The position numbers were made by a program, and so were the translations under genes. Shown here in pieces: positions 1 to 4,778 of a stretch of 5,873 nucleotides of DNA. Below the pieces are notes generated by a model. The model had not been told where the DNA came from, did not search any database, and saw only the letters and a program-made list of their open reading frames with translations. Source of the stretch: Syntrophomonadaceae bacterium (GTDB taxonomy: Bacteria > Bacillota > Syntrophomonadia > Syntrophomonadales > Syntrophomonadaceae). The stretch lies in the NCBI GenBank assembly GCA_030526885.1, contig JAUNBV010000077.1, positions 1 through 5,873 on the forward strand, read 5' to 3'. Position 1 is the stretch's first letter. Each line of letters opens with the position of its first letter.

Positions 1-59
1 CTTGACAAAAGCCCTCCTTCCCCCAGCCAGTTATGCAGGATACGCCGATACTCATCCAT
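1..59 (-). CDS. 5' end of an unidentified gene, cut by the left edge
   Basis: An ATG at 59-57 opens a frame that stays open to the edge and gives 19 residues, MDEYRRILHNWLGEGGLLS. It begins one base after the TAA stop of the DUF3343 gene, and an AGGGA ribosome binding site (72-68) sits eight bases upstream inside that gene, so the two are probably translated together. The family cannot be named from so little. The GEGGLLS ending is faintly like the start of some DinG/YoaA-type helicases, in which a similar phrase precedes a nucleotide-binding Q-motif, but this is a guess. The evidence that it is a real gene is the start, the spacing and the operon position. Confidence 0.55.
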   Translation of the reverse strand, partial: MDEYRRILHNWLGEGGLLS

Positions 60-60
60 G

Positions 61-324
61 TTACAATTCCCTGATCCCTTGCGGATCGATATGATATACC
101 CGTTCCAGGGACACGTCTTTTTCCGCCATCAGCTGCTGGTAACGCTCCCGGTCCTGAGGGAACAATTTGATGGACAGGCCGCAGCTGGTGGATATCTCCC
201 GCGGGGTGGGTATCATGATATGCTCCAGCGCCTCCATTTTCAGCACCCGTTCCGCTTTAAAGGCGTGAGCGGTGGAAACGAAGGTGAACACGCAGTAGTC
301 CTTGGCTTTAAACAGTGAACTCAT
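61..324 (-). CDS. DUF3343 (putative Se/S carrier-like) small protein
   Basis: This 87-residue protein matches the DUF3343 family, which is annotated as putative Se/S carrier-like and is common in Clostridia. Visible family marks are an N-terminal beta-alpha stretch with TFVSTAHAFKAE (residues 14-25), then IPTPREIS (38-45) followed at once by the conserved Cys48-Gly49 pair. The length is normal for the family. There is no signal peptide or membrane segment, so it is cytoplasmic. The start ATG (324-322) overlaps the TGA of the upstream thioesterase gene as ATGA, and a GGGG stretch five bases before it can serve as ribosome binding site, which points to translational coupling. Members often sit beside selenium or sulfur metabolism genes. 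That link is not visible here, so the role is unknown beyond a possible cysteine-based carrier. Confidence 0.86.
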   Translation of the reverse strand: MSSLFKAKDYCVFTFVSTAHAFKAERVLKMEALEHIMIPTPREISTSCGLSIKLFPQDRERYQQLMAEKDVSLERVYHIDPQGIREL

Positions 325-779
325 CTATGCCCCGCTCCCATGGTATTCTCAAAATCTATCTCGCCGGTGCGGAAAAAGCTGCCGATAGCGGTGGCCATGA
401 CTTTTTCCCCGCAATACAGCTCGGCCGCGGCATAGATCATACTGCGCCCCACCCGGGTCACCCGTCCCTTGGCGGTAAGGAGTTCCCCCTGCTGCGCGCC
501 GGCCACGAAGTTTACGCTCATACTGCAGGTCACGCCGATGACTCCGGTGGAACGGATGGCGTTACCCATGGCGGCGTCCACCAGGGTGGAGTAAACCCCG
601 CCATGGATGACCTGCATGGGGTTACAATGCTGCGGCCCGGTAAGCACCGATAATTCGGCTTCCCCCGGTCCCAGCGCCGTGAGCTCGATGCCATTGAGCC
701 GGTAATAGCCGGTATGCGCTACGCTGTCGCACAGGTAGTTATACAGTTTATCCGCCACGCCGCGGTTCTCACAGCTCAT
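321..779 (-). CDS. PaaI-type hotdog-fold acyl-CoA thioesterase
   Basis: This 152-residue protein is a cytoplasmic single-domain hotdog thioesterase of the PaaI/YdiI type, expected to hydrolyse acyl-CoA or aryl-CoA esters to free acid and CoA. The key motif is NPMQVIHGGVYSTLVDAAMG (residues 53-72): His59-Gly60-Gly61 starts the central helix and Asp68 is at the usual catalytic acid position. The later strands (VNFVAGAQQGELLTAKG, then GRSMIYAAAELY and VMATAIGSFF) follow the family pattern. I chose ATG 779-777 because AGGCGGG (791-785) lies five bases upstream. An ATG at 836 in the same frame has no ribosome binding site and would add 19 atypical residues. It heads an operon with the DUF3343 gene. 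It could limit build-up of CoA esters made by the CoA enzymes to the right; the substrate is unknown. Confidence 0.9.
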   Translation of the reverse strand: MSCENRGVADKLYNYLCDSVAHTGYYRLNGIELTALGPGEAELSVLTGPQHCNPMQVIHGGVYSTLVDAAMGNAIRSTGVIGVTCSMSVNFVAGAQQGELLTAKGRVTRVGRSMIYAAAELYCGEKVMATAIGSFFRTGEIDFENTMGAGHR

Positions 780-853
780 TTGTTCCCGCCTTTCGCTATA
801 AAGCAGTAAATAATTACGGTATAGACACAGGGCCATGCTTTAGTCACCAATAA

Positions 854-883
854 ATAATAGCAGAAAGCAACTCCCAAAGTAAA
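854..883 (-). promoter_or_regulatory. Candidate sigma-A promoter for the thioesterase operon
   Basis: On the minus strand TTTACT (883-878) is followed after 18 bases by TATTAT (859-854), preceded by TGC as an extended -10 element. Transcription would start near 847 and give a leader of about 70 bases before the ATG at 779. The -35 match is four of six and the -10 five of six. It lies downstream of the hairpin at 932-961, so it would make the operon independent of the tRNA transcript. Confidence 0.5.
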
Positions 884-931
884 CACGAAATAGCCGTAGT
901 CCAGCGATTTAGGGGCGGGGAGCCGATTTAA

Positions 932-961
932 AGGGCTTCCGTTTGGTAAGACGGAAGCCCT
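932..961 (-). terminator. Hairpin, probable terminator of the tRNA-Gly transcript
   Basis: AGGGCTTCCG (932-941) pairs perfectly with CGGAAGCCCT (952-961) around a ten-base spacer, giving a GC-rich stem. It lies 57 bases past the 3' end of the tRNA. Read on the minus strand the stem is followed by TTAAAT, a weak T tract; read on the plus strand no T tract follows and no plus-strand gene precedes it. It therefore fits best as the minus-strand terminator of the tRNA, and of any read-through from the transporter gene. Confidence 0.55.
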
Positions 962-1018
962 CGTAAGGTGCATAAATGCTGGTTTTTAAGCTCCGGCATC
1001 TACATCCCCTTATCATCC

Positions 1019-1093
1019 TGGAGCGGGAAACGGGGCTCGAACCCGCGACACCCGGCTTGGGAAGCCGGTGCTCTACCACTGAGCTACTCCCGC
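1019..1093 (-). tRNA. tRNA-Gly (anticodon CCC), CCA end encoded
   Basis: The minus strand folds into a full cloverleaf. The acceptor stem is GCGGGAG with TTCCCGC, the D arm GCTC/GAGC, and the anticodon stem CCGGC/GCCGG with loop TTCCCAA, giving anticodon CCC, which reads the glycine codon GGG. The T arm contains TTCGAGC between GCGGG and CCCGT. The discriminator is T, and CCA is encoded (1021-1019). The gene has its own promoter just upstream and a hairpin downstream. It lies on the same strand as the MFS gene and 82 bases after its stop. Confidence 0.97.
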
Positions 1094-1108
1094 AATTTTA
1101 ACGGCCAA

Positions 1109-1137
1109 ATTATAACACAGTTCATGGCGGCTAACAA
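1109..1137 (-). promoter_or_regulatory. Promoter of tRNA-Gly
   Basis: On the minus strand TTGTTA (1137-1132) and a perfect TATAAT (1114-1109) are separated by 17 bases. The predicted start near 1102 is about nine bases before the mature 5' end at 1093, which is normal for a tRNA gene. Confidence 0.75.
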
Positions 1138-1175
1138 GTCAAAGCACCGTTTTGTGTTGGCCCCCATAGCAGGCA

Positions 1176-2438
1176 TCATTTATTCGGCTCGAACGGAGTG
1201 GGTTCAAATCCCATCGGTTCCGGCATGAAGAAGAATACTATCCCCATGCACAGGAAACCTCCCACCGCCATCACCGTCACCGCGTTGCCGTAACCGCTGC
1301 CGGTCCCTGCCCAGGCGGTCTGCGTAGCCATAAAAGTGACCACGGTGGGCACGAGGATGGTGGCCAGCCGCCCCACGATGTTGTTGCCCCAGGCGGCGGC
1401 ATTGCCCCGCAGTTCCACCGGGAACAGCTCGTTGGTGAACGAGGCGCTGATGACGGTAAAGGTGCCGATGAAGAAGATGGCGCAGATCATGCTGACCATG
1501 GCCATGACATAGCTGGTGGACTGGAAAAACAGCATAACGAACGCCGCGCCCATCCCATAAAAGATGTAAGCCGTCTTTTTGCGCCCGAAGGTGTCCATGC
1601 AGCGACCCACCGCCCAATAGCCGGCCAGCCCGATGACGAAGGCCAGCGCGGTGGAAAAGCCCAGCCGGCTGCTGTCCCATAGCAGTTCCGTCTCCAGCCG
1701 CATGGCATAAAAATTCATGGCCGAGGTATAGCACAGGTACATGCAGAACCACAGGGCCATGACCGCGAAGATATGCTTGCGATAAGGCTTGGCGAACACC
1801 GCCAGCATGGGCGGGCGGTTTTCCCCTTTGCCCTCCTTCATCAGCGCAAACTGCGGCGTTTCCGGCAGATTCTTCATCACGAAAAAGATGATCAGCAAGG
1901 GCAACGCGCCGATGATGAACAGGCCTTTCCACCCCAGCGCGGTGCTCATGACCGGGGCTAACAGCAGATTGGGGAAGATGGCGCCGATGGCCGCCGCGCC
2001 CTGGAACATGCCGATAGCGCGGCCCCGGAAGCGTTCGTCGAACTCCTCCACCACGATGATGAAGCCCACCGCCCAGCACACGATGAGAAAGACGCGGGCT
2101 ATGAACTGGGCGATAACGAACAGGGTAAAGGTGCCGGCCAGCGCCGTGAGCAGGCTGAACACCGAATAAATGATGACCGAACTCAGGAAGATGGGGCGGC
2201 GTCCCACGCGATCGGCCAAACGCACCACGAAAAAGGCTACTAACGCCCCCAGCGCGATAATCGACAGCGACATGCCCGGCCAGGACGCGGGCACCCCGTA
2301 AGAGTCGGCCAGTTTGGGCAGGACCAGACTGATGACCATGAAATCAAAGCCCTCAAAGAAAGCTCCGATCATCACGATGGGCAGCAATTTTTTCTGCCGG
2401 GGGGTGAGGGAAAATTTAGCACCGGTTGGTTCACTCAA
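1176..2438 (-). CDS. MFS transporter, probable organic or aromatic acid:H+ symporter type
   Basis: This 420-residue protein has about twelve hydrophobic segments and belongs to the major facilitator superfamily, acting in the cytoplasmic membrane. TM1 carries an acidic pair of the kind seen in aromatic acid:H+ symporters (AFFEGFDF, Glu29 and Asp32). The loop 2-3 signature is RLADRVGRRP (73-82), and its second-half counterpart is GRCMDTFGRKK. Length is normal. The start is TTG (2438-2436), chosen because AGGAGG (2451-2446) lies seven bases upstream, whereas no ATG has comparable support. The gene diverges from a CoA-transferase gene, which suggests a carboxylic acid substrate that is then activated to a CoA ester; this is inference. 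No terminator hairpin is seen after its stop, so its transcript may run into the tRNA gene. Confidence 0.92.
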   Translation of the reverse strand: MSEPTGAKFSLTPRQKKLLPIVMIGAFFEGFDFMVISLVLPKLADSYGVPASWPGMSLSIIALGALVAFFVVRLADRVGRRPIFLSSVIIYSVFSLLTALAGTFTLFVIAQFIARVFLIVCWAVGFIIVVEEFDERFRGRAIGMFQGAAAIGAIFPNLLLAPVMSTALGWKGLFIIGALPLLIIFFVMKNLPETPQFALMKEGKGENRPPMLAVFAKPYRKHIFAVMALWFCMYLCYTSAMNFYAMRLETELLWDSSRLGFSTALAFVIGLAGYWAVGRCMDTFGRKKTAYIFYGMGAAFVMLFFQSTSYVMAMVSMICAIFFIGTFTVISASFTNELFPVELRGNAAAWGNNIVGRLATILVPTVVTFMATQTAWAGTGSGYGNAVTVMAVGGFLCMGIVFFFMPEPMGFEPTPFEPNK

Positions 2439-2445
2439 ATTAACT

Positions 2446-2451
2446 CCTCCT
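2446..2451 (-). promoter_or_regulatory. Ribosome binding site that fixes the TTG start of the transporter
   Basis: A full AGGAGG (2451-2446) stands seven bases before TTG 2438-2436 on the minus strand. It is the only strong Shine-Dalgarno sequence near the 5' end of this frame and decides in favour of the rare start codon. Confidence 0.8.
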
Positions 2452-2601
2452 CTCGTTTGGGTTTACTTTCGTCATTTCGGCTGGAAATTCCTCCATAAAT
2501 TGGGCCGCCCCCCGGCAACTTTTTGTTATAATTATTAACGAGTAAATTTTTATTTTAGCGTATAACATATGAAATCTGGATTGCGGACAAAAGGCCTAAG
2601 C

Positions 2602-2676
2602 CGCCGGCAACCGCTCAAGAGGATATAAATACGCTTGATAAACCGGCTTTTTTAAACGTGGCGGCGGTTGACGGCG
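2602..2676. repeat. Long-spaced inverted repeat, candidate operator or leader structure
   Basis: The arm CGCCGGCAACCGC (2602-2614) is matched at 12 of 13 positions by the reverse complement of 2664-2676. Arm centres are 62 bases apart, close to six helical turns, and the right arm covers the -35 box of the CoA-transferase promoter. Part of the left arm, GCCGG (2603-2607), can instead pair with CCGGC (2643-2647), which is followed by six T. An inner TCAAG/CTTGA pair (2615-2619 with 2634-2638) would support that alternative hairpin. Confidence 0.5.
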
Positions 2677-2697
2677 AAACGCTTTACGTGGTTATAT
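2668..2697 (+). promoter_or_regulatory. Probable sigma-A promoter of the CoA-transferase gene
   Basis: TTGACG (2668-2673, five of six) is followed after 18 bases by TTATAT (2692-2697), with TG as an extended -10 at 2689-2690; TATATT one base later is an alternative -10. The predicted start near 2704 gives a leader of about 36 bases that includes the AGGAGG. This placement argues against translation starting at the TTG inside the -35 box. Confidence 0.65.
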
Positions 2698-2727
2698 TTA
2701 TTAAAGGGCGATAATGAAAATTTAAAC

Positions 2728-2733
2728 AGGAGG
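2728..2733 (+). promoter_or_regulatory. Ribosome binding site that fixes the CoA-transferase start
   Basis: A perfect AGGAGG ends six bases before ATG 2740. It selects this ATG over an in-frame TTG at 2668, which would add 24 residues, has no ribosome binding site and lies inside the promoter. Confidence 0.85.
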
Positions 2734-2739
2734 CTGCAT

Positions 2740-4047
2740 ATGGAGCGATGGCAAAAGATGTACCGGGACAAGCGCAAAACCGTTGCCGAAATCATGACCA
2801 CCATACCGCCGAACGCTAAGATTGTTACCGGCATCGGCAATGCCCAGCCCAAGGGCTTGCTGACGGGGCTGGCGGAGCTGGTGAAACAGGGCGGTCACAG
2901 GGAACTGTGTTATTTCGGCACCATGGCGGTTATGGGCAATATCATTGCCGACCCGGCCGTATCCGGGCTGTGCCGCTATCAGGATTCCTACGCCACGGCC
3001 AATGTGCGCCCCCTGTTTGCCACCGCGGCGGCGGAGTATTTGCCCTCCATGCTCTCCGATTCGGTGCGGCAGTTGTCCGAAACCTTCGATACGGTTTTTC
3101 AAACCGTCGCACCCATGGATAAACACGGTTATTTCAGCTTGGGGCTGGAGCCGGACTATGTTTACGGCGTCATCCGCAGCGGTAAGCCATTGCGCATTAT
3201 TTTTGAGGTGAATGAAAAATTTCCGAGCACTTTTGGGGATAATCATGTCCACATCACTGAGATAGAGGCGCTGGTGGAGCATAATTGGGATATGATAGCG
3301 GCCCCGGCGGCCCCGCCCGATGAAGCGGAAATCAGGATTGCGGAGCATATCGCCAAACTGGTGCCGGACGGAGCCTGTTTGCAACTCGGCATCGGCGGAA
3401 CGCCCAATGCGGTGGGCGTGATGCTGGAGCACAAAAAGGACCTGGGCATCCATTCGGAAATGATCTGTGACGCCTTTTTGCATCTGCATAAGGCGGGGGC
3501 GATAAATAACCGCCGCAAGAACTTCATGCCGCATCGCGGGGTGGGCACTTTCGTGTTCGGGAGCCAGGAATTGTATGACTGGGTGGAGATGAATCCGGGC
3601 TTGGAAATGTGGCCGGCTAATTTTGTCAACGACCCCCGCATCGCCTGCCAAAACGATAACCTAATCGCGGTCAACGGCATTGTGGAAGCCGACCTGACCG
3701 GCCAGTGCGTGTCGGAGGATATGAACGGCCACACCTATTCCGGCTTGGGAGGGCAGCAGGATTTCACCCTAGCCGCATATTGGTCGAAAGGCGGCAAGGC
3801 TTTTCTTACCCTGAAATCCTCCCGGGTGGATAAAGCGGGGGTAAAGCATTCCAATATATTGCCTCAAGTCACCGGCATCGTAGGCATGACCCGCTGGAAC
3901 ACGCACTATGTGGTCACCGAAAACGGCCTGGTGTGCTTAAAGGGCAAAAGCATTCCCGAACGGGTGGAGGGCATGATCGGCATTGCCGACCCCGACTTCA
4001 GGGACGAGCTGAGGTTTTCCGCCAGAAAAATGGGCCTGCTGCGTTAA
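2740..4047 (+). CDS. CoA-transferase, acetyl-CoA hydrolase/4-hydroxybutyrate CoA-transferase family
   Basis: This 435-residue cytoplasmic enzyme has the two-domain fold of the Cat1/Cat2/AbfT family, which moves CoA between an acyl-CoA and a free carboxylic acid through a glutamyl-CoA intermediate. Visible marks are LQLGIGGTPNAV (214-225) in the CoA-binding region, then HSEM with Glu240 as the likely catalytic glutamate (the family residue lies at 238 in the Clostridium aminobutyricum enzyme). These are followed by GLGGQQDF (335-342), the glycine-rich CoA loop, and a C-terminal IADPDFRDEL typical of the family. Length is normal. The start is set by AGGAGG six bases before the ATG. It diverges from an MFS transporter and converges on the flavin reductase-like gene. 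The likely donor is acetyl-CoA or another short acyl-CoA; the acceptor acid cannot be read from sequence. Confidence 0.93.
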   Translation: MERWQKMYRDKRKTVAEIMTTIPPNAKIVTGIGNAQPKGLLTGLAELVKQGGHRELCYFGTMAVMGNIIADPAVSGLCRYQDSYATANVRPLFATAAAEYLPSMLSDSVRQLSETFDTVFQTVAPMDKHGYFSLGLEPDYVYGVIRSGKPLRIIFEVNEKFPSTFGDNHVHITEIEALVEHNWDMIAAPAAPPDEAEIRIAEHIAKLVPDGACLQLGIGGTPNAVGVMLEHKKDLGIHSEMICDAFLHLHKAGAINNRRKNFMPHRGVGTFVFGSQELYDWVEMNPGLEMWPANFVNDPRIACQNDNLIAVNGIVEADLTGQCVSEDMNGHTYSGLGGQQDFTLAAYWSKGGKAFLTLKSSRVDKAGVKHSNILPQVTGIVGMTRWNTHYVVTENGLVCLKGKSIPERVEGMIGIADPDFRDELRFSARKMGLLR

Positions 4048-4078
4048 GCCGTCTGGGGTTTAATCCCGGTAGCAGGCC
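4026..4078 (-). terminator. Hairpin covering both convergent stop codons
   Basis: GGCCTGCT (4033-4040) pairs perfectly with AGCAGGCC (4071-4078). Two more pairs (4041-4042 with 4069-4070, one of them G-T) extend the stem, and a GGG/CCC pairing sits in the loop. Read on the minus strand the stem is followed by CA and five T (4030-4026), so it can terminate the flavin reductase-like transcript inside the 3' end of the CoA-transferase gene. On the plus strand no T tract follows, so termination in that direction is less sure. Confidence 0.5.
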
Positions 4079-4560
4079 ACTATCTCTCCGTAATACAGCA
4101 CATGGTAATCCCCGTCACTATAGTATTGGTCACGGATCTCCGCGTCCAGCGCGTTTTCATCCATTTCCTGCTTATATATGACGCGGCATTCATAATGCAG
4201 CCCGCCGCCCTTAATGACGGGCGATACGGTCTTTAGCGCCGGCTGCGGGGCGAGGCTCAGTTCCGCGAATTTATCCATATCGCGGCCCGATTTGGTGCCC
4301 GCTTGGCCCAGTTCTTTTTTCAAATTTCCGTCCAGGGGCAGGCTCACGGTAAAATCGGGGGCGTCCTTTATCAGCTGGTGGGTATGGCGCGAATAGCGCA
4401 CCATGACCATGATCACCGGGCGCTGCCATATATGGCCGATACTGCCCCAGCCGATGGTCATGGTATTCAACCGTCCGCCATGGCTTACGGTGAGAAACGC
4501 TCCCCGCGGGAGCTGTTCCAAAAAAGCCCGGCTGTCCTGCCAAGAAATATTTTCACGCAT
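4060..4560 (-). CDS. Flavin reductase-like FMN-binding split-barrel protein
   Basis: This 166-residue cytoplasmic protein fits the flavin reductase-like family (FMN-binding split barrel, flavoredoxin group). Visible features are PRGAFLTV (19-26), then NTMTIGWGSIG (32-42) with the Asn-x-Met-Thr phrase common to these FMN sites. RPVIMVMVRYSRHTHQLI follows and resembles the family's P-x(n)-V-x(n)-R-x-T phosphate-binding stretch, and FTVSLPL forms the next strand. Length is normal. The start at ATG 4560-4558 is supported by AAGGAG (4575-4570) nine bases upstream. The partner is unknown: such proteins reduce free flavin, carry electrons, or act on small substrates. It shares a control region with the acyl-CoA dehydrogenase gene, so it may pass electrons to or from flavin enzymes of the same pathway, but this is inference. 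Confidence 0.88.
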   Translation of the reverse strand: MRENISWQDSRAFLEQLPRGAFLTVSHGGRLNTMTIGWGSIGHIWQRPVIMVMVRYSRHTHQLIKDAPDFTVSLPLDGNLKKELGQAGTKSGRDMDKFAELSLAPQPALKTVSPVIKGGGLHYECRVIYKQEMDENALDAEIRDQYYSDGDYHVLYYGEIVACYRD

Positions 4561-4591
4561 ATCATCGCTCTCCTTTTCTCAAATCATCCCC

Positions 4592-4609
4592 ATTATATAC
4601 TTTATTATA
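4592..4609 (-). promoter_or_regulatory. Candidate -10 elements for the flavin reductase-like gene
   Basis: The minus strand shows two perfect TATAAT hexamers, at 4609-4604 and 4597-4592. No good -35 box stands 16-18 bases before either. The nearer one would give a start around 4585 and a leader of about 25 bases that contains the ribosome binding site. A weak -35 would suit an activated promoter. Confidence 0.4.
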
Positions 4610-4652
4610 GCGCGGTAGAAGAGCAAAGGCTCCCCTTATCGCCGCAGCGCAA

Positions 4653-4677
4653 AAAATATTAAGAATCTTAATATTTT
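4653..4677. promoter_or_regulatory. Perfect 25-base dyad, candidate operator
   Basis: The arm AAAATATTAAGA (4653-4664) and its exact reverse complement (4666-4677) flank a single A at 4665. It ends one base before a TTGAGA -35 candidate (4679-4684) of the acyl-CoA dehydrogenase gene and lies about 44 bases upstream of the -10 elements of the divergent gene. Its length, perfect symmetry and place between two promoters are typical of a site for a dimeric regulator. With only two G or C bases, one in each arm, it would make a weak RNA terminator. Confidence 0.6.
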
Positions 4678-4685
4678 ATTGAGAC

Positions 4686-4713
4686 TTGTCCGGCTGCCGT
4701 GCTACTATATTAT
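4686..4713 (+). promoter_or_regulatory. Candidate promoter of the acyl-CoA dehydrogenase gene
   Basis: TTGTCC (4686-4691, four of six) and TATTAT (4708-4713, five of six) are 16 bases apart. An alternative is TTGAGA (4679-4684) with TACTAT (4703-4708), 18 bases apart. Either gives a leader of about 55-60 bases, and the dyad lies directly upstream. Confidence 0.45.
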
Positions 4714-4778
4714 AGATGAGCAAAGCGGAAAAACAGCTCGGCCGGTTATTACCAGTATTGAGAAATGAGGAGATAACA

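Larger units (their letters stand above)
2439..2739. promoter_or_regulatory. Divergent control region between transporter and CoA-transferase
   Basis: This gap of 301 bases holds no convincing gene. From left to right it contains the transporter ribosome binding site, a GC-rich patch (2503-2516), an AT-rich core (about 2520-2572) that should carry the transporter promoter, a segment of inverted repeats (2602-2676), and the CoA-transferase promoter and ribosome binding site. The transporter promoter cannot be placed with confidence; the best minus-strand candidate is TTGTCC (2591-2586) with a poor -10 (TGTTAT) 17 bases on. The octamer CCG(G/T)CAAC occurs three times: 2512-2519 and 2604-2611 on plus, and 2667-2674 inverted. 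No regulator gene adjoins the region inside this window. Confidence 0.6.

Noticed and set aside
321..836. Longer form of the thioesterase starting at 836
   Set aside because: The extra 19 residues are hydrophobic and atypical, there is no ribosome binding site before 836, and a good one stands before 779.
1019..1093. tRNA-Gly as an integration site for a mobile element
   Set aside because: No integrase gene and no direct repeat of the tRNA 3' end is present in the window.
968..1228. Plus-strand frame of 86 codons across the tRNA
   Set aside because: Its middle is the antisense of the tRNA-Gly gene (the familiar GSNPRHPAWEAGALPLSYS-type artefact), and it has no ribosome binding site.
1204..2079. 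Minus-strand frame of 291 codons inside the transporter gene
   Set aside because: It lies in another frame of a clear MFS gene, is rich in Gly, His and Arg as expected of a shifted frame, and matches no family.
2529..2553. Degenerate second copy of the 25-base dyad found at 4653-4677
   Set aside because: Only about 14 of 25 positions agree, nearly all A or T in an AT-rich stretch, and the symmetry is not kept.
2578..2655. Possible SAM-I riboswitch, because of the phrase CCGGCAACC
   Set aside because: Only this short phrase resembles the SAM-I consensus. The 5' basal stem, kink-turn and GGTGC-AATTCC parts are absent, and the neighbouring gene is not in methionine metabolism.
2722..3651. Minus-strand frame of 309 codons opposite the CoA-transferase
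   Set aside because: It is antisense to a well supported enzyme, crosses that gene's ribosome binding site, and has no family features or start signal; long antisense frames are common in GC-rich genes.
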